NCBI RefSeq assembly: GCF_000513955.1
Contig: NZ_AZUZ01000001.1
Location: 234,101 to 298,100, forward strand
Length of the DNA: 64,000 nucleotides
Direction: 5' to 3'
Source: Pseudoxanthomonas suwonensis J47
Lineage (GTDB): Bacteria > Pseudomonadota > Gammaproteobacteria > Xanthomonadales > Xanthomonadaceae
Of this stretch, positions 1-7,910 are shown in pieces. The position numbers and the translations under genes were made by a program. The notes beneath the pieces were generated by a model that was given only the letters and a program-made list of their open reading frames with translations, made no database searches and had not been told where the DNA came from. How positions within the stretch are numbered: the first letter of the stretch is position 1; every line of letters begins with the position of its first letter.

Positions 1-313
1 CCAGCGGCCCGAGGGTGGGATCGAAGGCGCCGTCGCTGGCCGCGGCCACTTCCAGCGCGCAGTCGAGCACGGTGGCGAATTCCTGTGGCAACGCGATCCA
101 GCTGCCGGCGGCCGCGTCGCGGTAGCGGCTGATGTCCGAGTGCGCTTCCCAGGTGCTCATCTGCGCCACCACCCGGTCCAGCTGCGCCTGGATGCCGGCG
201 TGGATCGCATGCAGGTCGGCCCGGGCGCGCGCCAGCAGGCGCACGCTCCAGGTCGTCCCCATGGTCTGGCCACCGAGGGTCGCCAGATCCGCGGCGGCCG
301 CCGTCGGCTGCAT
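1..313 (-). CDS. apbE: FAD:protein FMN transferase ApbE (5' part, cut by window edge)
   Basis: The first 104 codons of an ApbE-family protein; the rest lies outside the window. ApbE enzymes covalently attach FMN from FAD to Ser/Thr of extracytoplasmic redox proteins. Visible family signatures are GGQTMGTTWSVRL near the start and SDGAFDPTLGPL at the edge. The chosen ATG (311-313) begins 15 bases after the stop of the DUF4198 gene, so the two are very likely one transcript. No export signal is obvious in this start, whereas many ApbE proteins have a lipoprotein signal; the family call is firm but the exact start is less so. It is the last visible gene of the PepSY-DUF2271-DUF4198 group, which suggests that one of these is its substrate (inference). 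Confidence 0.85.
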   Translation of the reverse strand, partial: MQPTAAAADLATLGGQTMGTTWSVRLLARARADLHAIHAGIQAQLDRVVAQMSTWEAHSDISRYRDAAAGSWIALPQEFATVLDCALEVAAASDGAFDPTLGPL

Positions 314-327
314 CGCGTCGCGTCCGC

Positions 328-1191
328 TTACTGCGGCAGCACTTCCAGTGTCGCCACGTACATCAGGCGGCGCTTCGTCGCCTGCGGCACGCCGGACTTC
401 GCGTCCTCGCTGGACACCTCCAGCCAGTAGCGGCCCGGCTGCGGGAAGGTGACGGTGAAGCTGCCGTCCGCGCCGCTGGTCGCCCTGATCTCTTCCTGGG
501 CGTTGCGGAAGCGCGTGTCGCCGCGGACCACCTCGACGTCCAGGCCGGCGGCCGGCTTGCCGTCGACGTGCAGGACGAACTTCGCCTCCTCGCCCTCGAA
601 CAGGTCGTTCGGGTGGGTGAGCGGGACCAGCTCCAGGCCTTCGCCGACCGGCTCGACGTCGGTGGTGCGGCCGTTGGTGACGAAGGTCTCCACGCGGCCG
701 ATGGTTTCGGTGACCTGCAGGTTCTTCGCGTCGGCCGGGATCTTCGTTGCCAGTTCCTCGGGCGTGGCGTTGCGCAGGAAGCCGCCGCGCGGCGCGCCCG
801 GGCCGGTGGTCGGCTTGCCCTCGGCCCTGGCCTTTTCCTTCGCCGCCAGGCTCGCGGCGGTATCCCAGCTGGCCGACACGCCACGGTTGACGTTGGCGAC
901 GCGGTAGGTGCCTTCCTGCGCCAGGCGCAGGTCGAAGGTGCTGCGGTACTTGCCGGTGCTGGCGTTCTGCAGTTCCACCTTGCTGCCATCGGGCGCGGTG
1001 GCGACCACGTTGTCCAGGCGCATCGGCACGTGGTCGGGGAAGAACAGCTGGTTGGAAACGGCGCCGTCGAAGGTCACCCAGACCTCCTTGCCGTTGACCG
1101 TGGCCTGCGAGGGTAGCAGCCACTGCTTGTGCGCGGCGGCGGGGAAGGACAGCGCCAGCGCGAGGGCGACAACGAACGCTTGCTTCTTCAT
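328..1191 (-). CDS. DUF4198 domain periplasmic protein
   Basis: A 287-residue protein with a clear signal peptide (MKKQAFVVALALALSFPAAA) followed at once by HKQWLLPS, the usual mature start of DUF4198 proteins. The middle has a long charged linker (about residues 95-125) and the C-terminal half looks like a beta-rich Ig/carboxypeptidase-regulatory-like fold (FVLHVDGKPAAGLDVEVVRG, then GRYWLEVS). DUF4198 proteins are often found beside TonB receptors and metal uptake genes; no reaction is established. It lies between DUF2271 (22-base gap) and apbE (14-base gap) and is probably co-transcribed with both. It may bind a metal or chelate in the periplasm, but that is inference from context. Confidence 0.85.
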   Translation of the reverse strand: MKKQAFVVALALALSFPAAAHKQWLLPSQATVNGKEVWVTFDGAVSNQLFFPDHVPMRLDNVVATAPDGSKVELQNASTGKYRSTFDLRLAQEGTYRVANVNRGVSASWDTAASLAAKEKARAEGKPTTGPGAPRGGFLRNATPEELATKIPADAKNLQVTETIGRVETFVTNGRTTDVEPVGEGLELVPLTHPNDLFEGEEAKFVLHVDGKPAAGLDVEVVRGDTRFRNAQEEIRATSGADGSFTVTFPQPGRYWLEVSSEDAKSGVPQATKRRLMYVATLEVLPQ

Positions 1192-1213
1192 GCGGGTACT
1201 CCGGGGAAGATGG

Positions 1214-1723
1214 TTACTTGATCGACAGGCCGACGGCGCCCAGTTCGCTGCTGCCCCGGGCCTTGCCGGACTGCGGCTTGCCGTTCCACTCGAAGGGGAT
1301 CTTCAGCAGTTCGCGGCCGCCGACCTCGCGCACGGCCTCTACCACCAGGGTGTACTGGCCGGCCGGCAGCCTGCCCAGCTGCGGGCTGCGTTCGTCGAAC
1401 TTCAGCACGTGCCGGCCGACCGGACGGGTCGGGCCGGTTACGCCGTCCACCGGCAGGTCCAGGTTGCGGCCGGACTTGCGCCACCACTGGCGCAGGTCGG
1501 GCAGCCACTTGGTGCCGTGGCCCTCGGCGGTGTCCTTCTGCTGGTACCAGACGGCCAGGTTGGCCGCGACCTTCTGGTCGGCGCCCTCCAGCCAGATCGC
1601 CACGTAGGGGCGGTGATACTCGGCGACGTTGAGCTTGGGGATCTCGACGTCGACCTCGAGCTCGGCGGCGTAAGCCGGGAGCGTCAGCAGGCCGCTCACC
1701 GCGAAGAACAGCTTGGCGCGCAT
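1214..1723 (-). CDS. DUF2271 domain protein with possible flavinylation motif
   Basis: A 169-residue exported protein: signal peptide in residues 1-20 (cleavage after AYA-A), then the DUF2271 domain to the C-terminus. The family normally carries a D-x-(V/I)-S/T-G-A-T-R stretch; here residues 93-100 read DGVTGPTR, which resembles the D-x-x-S/T-G-A-T sites to which ApbE attaches FMN in NqrC or RnfG, with Pro in place of Ala. Thr99 would be the acceptor. The gene is 13 bases after the PepSY gene and in the same group as apbE, so a flavin-carrying periplasmic partner of the PepSY protein is a reasonable inference. The function is not proven for the family as far as I know. Confidence 0.85.
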   Translation of the reverse strand: MRAKLFFAVSGLLTLPAYAAELEVDVEIPKLNVAEYHRPYVAIWLEGADQKVAANLAVWYQQKDTAEGHGTKWLPDLRQWWRKSGRNLDLPVDGVTGPTRPVGRHVLKFDERSPQLGRLPAGQYTLVVEAVREVGGRELLKIPFEWNGKPQSGKARGSSELGAVGLSIK

Positions 1724-1736
1724 CGGTTGGACCTCG

Positions 1737-2387
1737 TCAATGGATGAAAAGCAGGGCCAGCAGCACCGGCACGACCAGGCCCAGGCCGACCAGCGGCCAG
1801 GTCAGGCGGCGCTGCCGCGCATGCAGGTGCAGCAGGAACAGCCCGGTGATGCAGAACACCAGGCAGGCGATGGCGAACACGTCGATGAACCAGCCCCAGG
1901 CCGGTCCCGCGTTGCGACCCTTGTGCAGGTCGTTGAAGTAGGAGACCCAGCCGCGGTCGGTGCGTTCGAACTCCACCGCGCCGGTTTCGCGGTCGATGCT
2001 CAGCCAGGCGTCGGCGCCGGGCGCGGGCATGGAGACATAGGCTTCCTCCGGCGACCACTCGGCCGGGCGGCGGCCGACCGGCACGTCCAGCGTGTCGTCG
2101 AGCCAGCGTGCCACCGGTTCCGGCAGCGGGGCGTTGCCGTCCTCCGGCGCGGCGGCCAGCGCTTCGAGCAGCGGCGCCGGCAGCTCCAGCACGCGGTTGT
2201 CGACCGTGGGCCTGGCCTCGATCCGCGCGGCGTGGTTGAGGGTGATGCCTGTGGCAGTGAACAGCAGCATGCCGACCAGGCACGCCGCCGAGCTGATCCA
2301 GTGCCACTGGTGCAGGGTGCGCAGCCAGAAGCCGCGGCGCTGCTGGGCGGAAACGGGATCGTGGCGGGAAGTGGCAGGCACGGGCAC
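1737..2387 (-). CDS. PepSY-associated TM protein
   Basis: An inner-membrane protein of about 216 residues. A first membrane span ([21 protein letters not shown]) is followed by a periplasmic PepSY-like segment (residues about 65-135 with [12 protein letters not shown]) and two further spans at the C-terminus ending in LALLFIH. PepSY-TM proteins near siderophore receptors are linked to ferric-chelate reduction. Start choice: an in-frame ATG exists at 2436-2438, but it lies inside a perfect Fur-type palindrome, upstream of a good -10 box (TATACT, 2408-2413). Transcription would then begin near 2401, so I use the GTG at 2385-2387; a second GTG at 2379-2381 is also possible. No strong Shine-Dalgarno sequence precedes either GTG. 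Confidence 0.85.
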   Translation of the reverse strand: MPVPATSRHDPVSAQQRRGFWLRTLHQWHWISSAACLVGMLLFTATGITLNHAARIEARPTVDNRVLELPAPLLEALAAAPEDGNAPLPEPVARWLDDTLDVPVGRRPAEWSPEEAYVSMPAPGADAWLSIDRETGAVEFERTDRGWVSYFNDLHKGRNAGPAWGWFIDVFAIACLVFCITGLFLLHLHARQRRLTWPLVGLGLVVPVLLALLFIH

Positions 2388-2407
2388 GCGGTCGTCAGGG
2401 GTCGCCC

Positions 2408-2439
2408 AGTATAGGGGATCGATGAGAACTGTTCTCATT
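2408..2439 (-). promoter_or_regulatory. Fur-type box over a promoter
   Basis: Positions 2422-2438 form a perfect 17-base palindrome, ATGAGAAC-T-GTTCTCAT, close to the 7-1-7 Fur consensus (TGATAATnATTATCA). A TATACT -10 hexamer on the minus strand lies at 2413-2408, so the box covers the -35/spacer region, the classic position for iron-dependent repression. It sits between the TonB receptor stop (2495) and the PepSY gene, giving the PepSY-DUF2271-DUF4198-apbE genes their own iron-regulated promoter. Confidence 0.75.
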
Positions 2440-2494
2440 GTTCCCGGTAACGCGCCGCGGCCCGGGCGGTTGACCGCACGGGCCGCGTACCGCG

Positions 2495-4960
2495 TCAGAA
2501 GCGGAGGTTGAGGCTCAGCCAGAAGCTGCGCGCCTTGTCCTTGTTGTTGTAGTCGTCGAAGTAGAGGACTTCGTTGCTGCCGTCGAGGTAGGTGCCGTCC
2601 CCGTCCAGGTCGCGGAACTCGGTGGCGTAGGTGGTGAAGTCGCGGTCGAGCAGGTTGTTGATCCGCGCGTTCACCGTCAGCGTGTCGTTGACCTCGAACG
2701 AACCGCCCAGGTGCAGGACGGTGTAGTCCTTGTAGTACAGCGGCTCGCCGGTGATCGCGTGCACGCCGCGGTAGCGCTTCGCGCGTGATTCGGCGGTGAG
2801 GAACAGATGCAGCCGGTCCGAGGCCTGCCAGTCGAAGGTGGCGTTGGCCATGTGCCGGGCGCTGTCGCCCAGCGGCAGGCCGGTCTCGGCGCCGCTGCGC
2901 TGCTCGCTGTCGGTGTAGGTGTAGTTGGCGCGCAGGCCGAACGCGTCGGCGACCTGCCAGCGGCCGGACACCTCGGCGCCCTGGATCACTACCTTGTCGA
3001 TGTTCACCGTGCGGGTGCTGTTGGCGTAGCCGAGCTCGGCGTACTCGCCGGTGGCGCTGCACGGCTGGGCGAGGCCGTTGCCGCAGGGCTGCGACGAGAT
3101 CTTGTCGTCGAAGGTGTTGCGGAACACGGTGGCGTTGAAGTCGTGGCCGTCGGGGTGGTGCCAGTACACGGCCAGCTCGTAGCTGGTGCTGGTCTCCGGC
3201 TTGAGGTCCGGGTTGCCGAACATCGGCGAGGTGCCCTGGCCGCCGAAGCCGACCACGCCGTCGTACAGCTGGGTGGTCTTGGGTGTCTTGAAGCCGGTGC
3301 TGGCGCCGCCCTTGAACGTCCAGCGGTCGCTGGCGGTATAGACCGCGTACAGGCGCGGACTGACGTGGCTGCCGAACACCTGGTGGTCGTCGTAGCGCAG
3401 GCCGGCGGTGAGCGACAGCGGTTCGAGCACCTTCCAGGTGTCCTCGGCGAACAGCGAGTACATGTTGTGCTCCTGCACGCCGCCGGGCTGGCCGGCCTCC
3501 ATGCCGAACACGCCGTCGGTCAATTCGCCGCGGATCACCTGCGCGCCGACCACCGCCACGTGCTCGCCGGCGGCCTGGAACGGGATTTCGAGCTTTCCGT
3601 CCAGGGTGTACTGCGCGCTTTCCAGGGTGCGCTGCGGGCGTGGGAGGTAGGCCAGCAGCTGCCGGTACTGCTCCGGGGTGAGGTTGGCCTGCATGATCGC
3701 CAGCTTCTGCGCCTCGGACTGGTTGTTCCAGGCATTGGCGTTGCGGAAGCCGATCGCGGCCGACGGCGCGCAGTAGCCGCTGGCGCCGACGCTGCCGCCG
3801 AGGCTGGTGCAGGCGGCGTTCCACAGCTGCTGCAGGCTCTTGCGCTCGTCAACGGTGAACGGCAGGGTGCGGCCCTTGTTGCTGGTCTCCACGTGCGACA
3901 GCGAGACGAAGCTGTTGCCGAAGCTCCACTGGCCCTCGTGGGTCAGCGACCAGCTGTCGCGGGTGAATTCCTGGGTCGGCGCGTAGCCGGCGCGCGGCTC
4001 GATGCGGCCGGTGTTGCCGATGCGCAGCATCGCGCCGTGGTTGTCGACGGTGCCGACCGGATATTCCTCGACGCCGGCGTCGTTGATCTTGATCGCGTTG
4101 TCGTATTCCTGGCGCGAGACGTCGTAGTCGAAGGTGACGGTCTGGGCGTCCGACGGCGTCCAGGCCAGGCTGATGCCGCCGGCCTTGTTGGTGTTGTCGA
4201 CGGTCTTGCCGCCGCCGCCGAAGCCCAGGGCGCGGCTGTGCACCTCGCCGGCCGGGTCGACCACGTCGCCGTAGGTCGGGTTGGAGGCGTCGCGCCGGTA
4301 CCAGCTGCCGCGCGCGGCAAGGTCCAGCACGCCCCGCACCAGCGGACCGGTGACGAAGAAGTCGGCGGTGGTGTCGTCGCCGTAGTCGCTGTTGCCCTCG
4401 AAGGTGCGGCCGACGGTGACCGAGCCGGACCAGCTGTCCAGGCCCTTCTTCGTGATGATATTGATGACCCCGCCCATCGCGTCGGCGCCGTACAGGGTCG
4501 ACATCGGGCCGCGGATCACCTCGATGCGCTCGATCGCGTCCAGCGGCGGGATGTGGTTGAACTGGTTGCCGCCGAAGGAGTTCGGGTAGATGTCGCCGTG
4601 GTTGTTCTGGCGCTTGCCGTTGATCAGGATCAGCGTGTAGTCCGCGCCCATGCCGCGGATCGAGATCGTGCCCTGGCCGGTCTTGTCGCGGGTCTCGCCG
4701 ATGTCCACGCCCTCCAGGTCGCGGACCGCGTCCAGCAGGGTGATGTAGGGGCGCCTGGCCAGGTCTTCGGGGGTGATCACGCTGATGCTGGCCGGGGCGT
4801 CGGTGAGCTTCTGCTCGAAGCCGGCGGCGGTGACCACGACGGTGGCGAGGTCGACCGGCTCGCCGGCCGGGTCTGGATCGGCCTTCGCCAGCGGGGCGGC
4901 CAGGATGGCAGCGAGGGCGACGGCAAGGGCGGCGGAACGGAACGGATAGGGCTGCGACAT
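2495..4960 (-). CDS. TonB-dependent siderophore receptor, FepA/CirA-like
   Basis: An 821-residue outer-membrane receptor. A signal peptide occupies residues 1-27; a TonB-box-like segment (LATVVVTA) follows, then the plug domain with [25 protein letters not shown] region features and [20 protein letters not shown]. The 22-strand barrel ends in the expected aromatic residue ([10 protein letters not shown]). Plug features such as [19 protein letters not shown] place it nearest to the FepA/CirA group for catecholate chelates; the actual ligand is unknown. The start at 4958-4960 gives an exact signal peptide; longer frames upstream lack one. The Shine-Dalgarno sequence is weak. Regulation by iron is suggested by Fur-like boxes on both sides of the gene. 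Confidence 0.92.
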   Translation of the reverse strand: MSQPYPFRSAALAVALAAILAAPLAKADPDPAGEPVDLATVVVTAAGFEQKLTDAPASISVITPEDLARRPYITLLDAVRDLEGVDIGETRDKTGQGTISIRGMGADYTLILINGKRQNNHGDIYPNSFGGNQFNHIPPLDAIERIEVIRGPMSTLYGADAMGGVINIITKKGLDSWSGSVTVGRTFEGNSDYGDDTTADFFVTGPLVRGVLDLAARGSWYRRDASNPTYGDVVDPAGEVHSRALGFGGGGKTVDNTNKAGGISLAWTPSDAQTVTFDYDVSRQEYDNAIKINDAGVEEYPVGTVDNHGAMLRIGNTGRIEPRAGYAPTQEFTRDSWSLTHEGQWSFGNSFVSLSHVETSNKGRTLPFTVDERKSLQQLWNAACTSLGGSVGASGYCAPSAAIGFRNANAWNNQSEAQKLAIMQANLTPEQYRQLLAYLPRPQRTLESAQYTLDGKLEIPFQAAGEHVAVVGAQVIRGELTDGVFGMEAGQPGGVQEHNMYSLFAEDTWKVLEPLSLTAGLRYDDHQVFGSHVSPRLYAVYTASDRWTFKGGASTGFKTPKTTQLYDGVVGFGGQGTSPMFGNPDLKPETSTSYELAVYWHHPDGHDFNATVFRNTFDDKISSQPCGNGLAQPCSATGEYAELGYANSTRTVNIDKVVIQGAEVSGRWQVADAFGLRANYTYTDSEQRSGAETGLPLGDSARHMANATFDWQASDRLHLFLTAESRAKRYRGVHAITGEPLYYKDYTVLHLGGSFEVNDTLTVNARINNLLDRDFTTYATEFRDLDGDGTYLDGSNEVLYFDDYNNKDKARSFWLSLNLRF

Positions 4961-5079
4961 GGTGGTAGTAGTCCGGGGTTGGGCGCGCACGGCAGCCTGG
5001 CGACCAGCTGGGTCGGCGGCGCGCGGGTGCGTTGCTGGGAAAGCGGGATGCCCTGGCGTATGCGGGGGCGGTAAGCAGG

Positions 5080-5514
5080 TCAGCCCGTGGGCGGTGCCTG
5101 GCCTGGATGCAGGTGCAGGGCGGGATCCAGCCGCAGCAGGCCGGCGAATGCCGGAACGGGGGGCGGGTGCGGACTGGCGGGCGGCAGGCACGCGGCGGAA
5201 TGCCAGGCGGGCGGCGTAGCCGCAGTCTCCGTGGAGGACGGCTGGAGGGCGGCCCCGGGGCGCGGCTTTCCCGCGGGCGACAGGGGATCAGCGACACCGC
5301 CGTGGGCGTGGCCAGCAGGGGGCAGGACCAGATCGAAAGTGATCGCCCGCATCTGCGGCGCGGGACGGGCCGCCGCCACCATGGCGGCAGGGGCCTGGCC
5401 GGCGAACAGGAGCCAAGCGGACAGCAGCGCCAGCGCCAGGCCTGCCAGCGCCGCGCGGGCGCGATACGCCACGTCCCGGGCGGGGCAGGAGTCGATTGGG
5501 CGGTGCTGGTTCAA
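5080..5514 (-). CDS. Small putative membrane protein, possibly iron-regulated
   Basis: An open frame of 144 codons that I do not recognise. It starts with TTG (5512-5514) preceded by GGGGAAC, has one strong hydrophobic span (ALAGLALALLSAWLLFAG, residues about 22-39), then a Pro/Ala-rich tail with an HAHGG stretch. A promoter with -35 TTGATA and -10 TATTCA at the ideal 17-base distance lies just upstream and would give a leader of about 25 bases, which supports translation. It precedes the TonB receptor by 119 bases on the same strand, so it may be the first gene of that transcript. In such high-GC DNA a chance frame of this size is possible, hence the modest confidence. Confidence 0.42.
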   Translation of the reverse strand: MNQHRPIDSCPARDVAYRARAALAGLALALLSAWLLFAGQAPAAMVAAARPAPQMRAITFDLVLPPAGHAHGGVADPLSPAGKPRPGAALQPSSTETAATPPAWHSAACLPPASPHPPPVPAFAGLLRLDPALHLHPGQAPPTG

Positions 5515-5545
5515 GCGTTCCCCACAGGTACGGCCAGGCCGAACG

Positions 5546-5580
5546 TGAATAGCTTAAACAAGAATAGTTATCAAATGCAA
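5546..5580 (-). promoter_or_regulatory. Promoter with Fur-like box upstream of the TonB receptor
   Basis: On the minus strand TTGATA (5574-5569) and TATTCA (5551-5546) are 17 bases apart. The -35 region lies within TGATAACTATTCTTG, which matches the left half of the Fur consensus well and the right half poorly. The AT-rich patch stands out against the surrounding GC-rich sequence. It probably drives the small ORF and the TonB receptor under iron control; the box is weaker than the one at 2422-2438. Confidence 0.55.
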
Positions 5581-5668
5581 TCGAGGATGGATCCTGTTCC
5601 GCCGGCGGCGGGACCGTGCCCGTCGTCCGGAGCGGAGGAAGGGCGGGAGGACGGACAGGCATGGCCGT

Positions 5669-5690
5669 CCGGCGCCGCATGCGGCGCCGG
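5669..5690. repeat. 22-base perfect palindrome plus a second hairpin
   Basis: CCGGCGCCG-CATG-CGGCGCCGG reads the same on both strands. A second perfect palindrome, GGCAGGCGCCTGCC, lies at 5706-5719, 13 bases after the Rieske gene's stop. Neither is followed by a T-run, so they may act as a weak 3' end for the suf transcript or as a stabilising hairpin. The rest of 5515-5732 holds the promoter at 5546-5580 and nothing else recognisable. Confidence 0.6.
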
Positions 5691-5732
5691 AGTCGTGCAT
5701 TTACTGGCAGGCGCCTGCCGGCACCGGGAGAA

Positions 5733-6065
5733 TCAGCCGCGGTCGTCGCGGGTCCAGACGCCGCCGTGCTCGAGCTTCACCGGGAACTTGGGCACCGGCG
5801 AATAGGCGGGCGCGCAGAGCGCGCGCCCGTCGCGCAGGTCGAAGCGGGCGCCGTGCAGCACGCATTCGATGCTGCCCTCGGCCGGGTCGACCACGCCGGA
5901 GGACAGTTCGAAGTCCTCGTGGCTGCAGCGGTCCTCCAGCGCGTAGAACTCGCCATCCAGGTTGACCACCAGGATCGGGGTGCCGGTGACCTCGTCGAAG
6001 ACCGGGCGCATCTCGCCGGGCAGCAGTTCGCTGGTGGCGCAGACGAAGGTCCAGGTCCCGTTCAT
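5733..6065 (-). CDS. Rieske [2Fe-2S] ferredoxin of the suf operon
   Basis: A 110-residue single-domain Rieske protein, the size of NirD/dioxygenase-ferredoxin relatives. Both cluster-binding motifs are intact: CSH (Cys47, His49) and CVLH (Cys68, His71). There is no signal peptide, so it is cytoplasmic. Its ATG overlaps the GNAT gene's stop (ATGA, 4-base overlap), which implies translational coupling and makes it the last gene of the suf transcript. It may be an electron carrier, or a sensor or client of the Suf pathway; the partner is unknown. Confidence 0.9.
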   Translation of the reverse strand: MNGTWTFVCATSELLPGEMRPVFDEVTGTPILVVNLDGEFYALEDRCSHEDFELSSGVVDPAEGSIECVLHGARFDLRDGRALCAPAYSPVPKFPVKLEHGGVWTRDDRG

Positions 6066-6604
6066 GCCACGGCCTCCTGGCGCAGCGGCTTCTCCAGCAC
6101 CTCGAAGCGCAGGTCGTCGCGCAGCGGGATGCCGAAGCGCTCGTCGCCATAGGGGAAGGGCTTGAGGATCCCGGTGCGGACGTAGCCGCGGCGCTGGTAG
6201 TACGCGATCAGCGTGTCGCGCACGTCGATCACGGTCATGCGCATGGCCGGCAGGCCCCAGTCGGCCGCGGCGATACGCTCGGCCTCGGCGATCACCGCCT
6301 TGCCGACGCCGCCGCCCTGCAGGTCGGGGCGCACGGCGAACATGCCGAAGTAGCCGGCGCCGTCCTCCTCGGCCACGTGGGCGCAGGCCAGCAGTTCGCC
6401 ATCGCGCCCGGCCAGCAGGACGACGCTGCGCGGGCGCGCCAGGTCTTCCGCCAGTACCTCGGGATCGATCCGCTGGCCGTCGAGCAGGTCGGCCTCGGTG
6501 GTCCAGCCCCGGCGGCTGCTCTCGCCGCGGTAGGCGGAGGTCACCAGGGCGACGATGGCGGGGATGTCGGCGGAGGTGGCGTGGCGGAACGTCAGCGGAG
6601 TCAT
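6062..6604 (-). CDS. GNAT family N-acetyltransferase
   Basis: A 180-residue GNAT protein. The acetyl-CoA loop is seen as VRPDLQGGGVGKAV (about residues 91-104), preceded by GYFGMFAV and followed by the usual C-terminal beta-strand region (YYQRRGYVRTGIL). The start at 6602-6604 (MTPLTFRHATSADIPAI) is the normal GNAT beginning; a longer frame upstream only overlaps sufS. It lies 37 bases after sufS and overlaps the Rieske gene by 4 bases, so it is part of the suf transcript. The substrate is unknown; a link to Fe-S assembly is only by position. Confidence 0.9.
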   Translation of the reverse strand: MTPLTFRHATSADIPAIVALVTSAYRGESSRRGWTTEADLLDGQRIDPEVLAEDLARPRSVVLLAGRDGELLACAHVAEEDGAGYFGMFAVRPDLQGGGVGKAVIAEAERIAAADWGLPAMRMTVIDVRDTLIAYYQRRGYVRTGILKPFPYGDERFGIPLRDDLRFEVLEKPLRQEAVA

Positions 6605-6641
6605 GGACGGCGTATGCGAGTGGAACGATGCGGCTGGCCGG

Positions 6642-7910
6642 TCAGCCCAGCAGCCGGCGCACCTTGACCAGGGCGGCGGCGAAGCGGTCGATCTCGTCGT
6701 GGGTGTTGTAGAAGGCCAGCGAGGCACGCAGCGTGGCCGCTACGCCGAAGAACTGCAACAGCGGGTGGGCGCAGTGCTGGCCCGAACGCACGGCCACGCC
6801 CTCAAGGTCGAGCAGGGTGGCCAGGTCGTGCGCGTGCGCGCCTTCGACCAGGAACGAGATCACCGCCGCCTTGCCCGGCGCGGTGCCGAAGATGCGCAGC
6901 CCCGGGATCGCCTGCAGCGCCTCGGTGGCGTGGGCCAGCAGCTCGGACTCGCGCGCGGCGATGGCGTCCATGCCGACCGACTCGAGGTAGTCCACCGCCG
7001 CGCCCAGGCCGACGAAGCCGGCGATGTTCGGCGTGCCGGCCTCGAACTTGTGGGGCGGGTCGTTGAACACGGTGCCGTCGAAGCTGACTTCCTTGATCAT
7101 CTCGCCGCCGCCGATGAACGGCGGCATCGATTCCAGCAGGTCGCGGCGCGCCCACAGCGCGCCGGTGCCGGTGGGGCCGCACATCTTGTGGCCGGTGATG
7201 GCGTAGAAGTCGCAGCCCATCGCGGCCACGTCCAGCTTCAGGTGCGGCGCGGCCTGGGAGCCGTCGACCACGGTGGTGATGCCGCGGCGGCGCGCCTCGC
7301 GGCAGATCTCGCGCACCGGGTTGACCGTGCCCAGCACGTTGGACACATGGGCCACGGCCAGCAGCTTCACCTCGCCGGTCATCGCCTTGTACAGCGCGTC
7401 CAGGTCGAGCTGGCCGTCGGGCAGGATCCCGGCGACGCGGATCGTGGCGCCGGTGCGCTGGGCGACCAGTTGCCAGGGCACGATGTTGGCGTGGTGTTCC
7501 ATCCGCGAGACCAGGATCACGTCGCCGGCCTTCAGCCGCGGCAGCGCCCATGAATAGGCGACCAGGTTGATCGCGAAGGTGGTGCCGCTGCACAGCACCA
7601 GCTCTTCCGGACGGACGTTGAGGAAGCGCGCCAGCTTGCCGCGCGCGGCCTCGTAGGCCTCGGTCGCCTCGGTGCCCAGCGCGTGCACCGCGCGGCTGAC
7701 GTTGGCGTTGTGGCGGCGGTAGAACTCGTCCTGCGAGGCGATCACCTGCAGCGGCTTCTGCCCGGTGTTGGCGTTGTCCAGGTAGACCAGCGGCTTGCCG
7801 TGCACCTCGCGCATCAGCAGCGGGAAGTCGGCGCGGACGCGGTTCCAGTCCACTCCGCCCTCGTGGTTGCCCAGCGCGGCATCGTGGACGGCCGCCGGCA
7901 GCGTGCTCAT
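6642..7910 (-). CDS. sufS: Cysteine desulfurase SufS
   Basis: A 422-residue class-V PLP enzyme that takes sulfur from cysteine for Fe-S cluster assembly. The PLP lysine is Lys242 (ITGHKMCGPTGTG) and the persulfide cysteine is Cys380 in RSGQHCAHP, a group II (SufS-type) loop. The N-terminal signature reads YLDNANTGQKP instead of the common YLDNAATTQKP. It overlaps sufD by 4 bases (7907-7910). A SufE- or SufU-type acceptor is not in the window, so it must be encoded elsewhere if used. Confidence 0.96.
   Translation of the reverse strand: MSTLPAAVHDAALGNHEGGVDWNRVRADFPLLMREVHGKPLVYLDNANTGQKPLQVIASQDEFYRRHNANVSRAVHALGTEATEAYEAARGKLARFLNVRPEELVLCSGTTFAINLVAYSWALPRLKAGDVILVSRMEHHANIVPWQLVAQRTGATIRVAGILPDGQLDLDALYKAMTGEVKLLAVAHVSNVLGTVNPVREICREARRRGITTVVDGSQAAPHLKLDVAAMGCDFYAITGHKMCGPTGTGALWARRDLLESMPPFIGGGEMIKEVSFDGTVFNDPPHKFEAGTPNIAGFVGLGAAVDYLESVGMDAIAARESELLAHATEALQAIPGLRIFGTAPGKAAVISFLVEGAHAHDLATLLDLEGVAVRSGQHCAHPLLQFFGVAATLRASLAFYNTHDEIDRFAAALVKVRRLLG

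Noticed and set aside
2807..5074. Long plus-strand frame (about 755 codons) opposite the TonB receptor
   Set aside because: Low-complexity Val/Ala/Gly/His-rich antisense shadow of a high-GC gene; no domain, no Shine-Dalgarno.
6605..6727. GNAT start 41 codons further upstream
   Set aside because: This stretch overlaps the end of sufS and lacks family similarity; ATG 6602-6604 matches the usual GNAT N-terminus.
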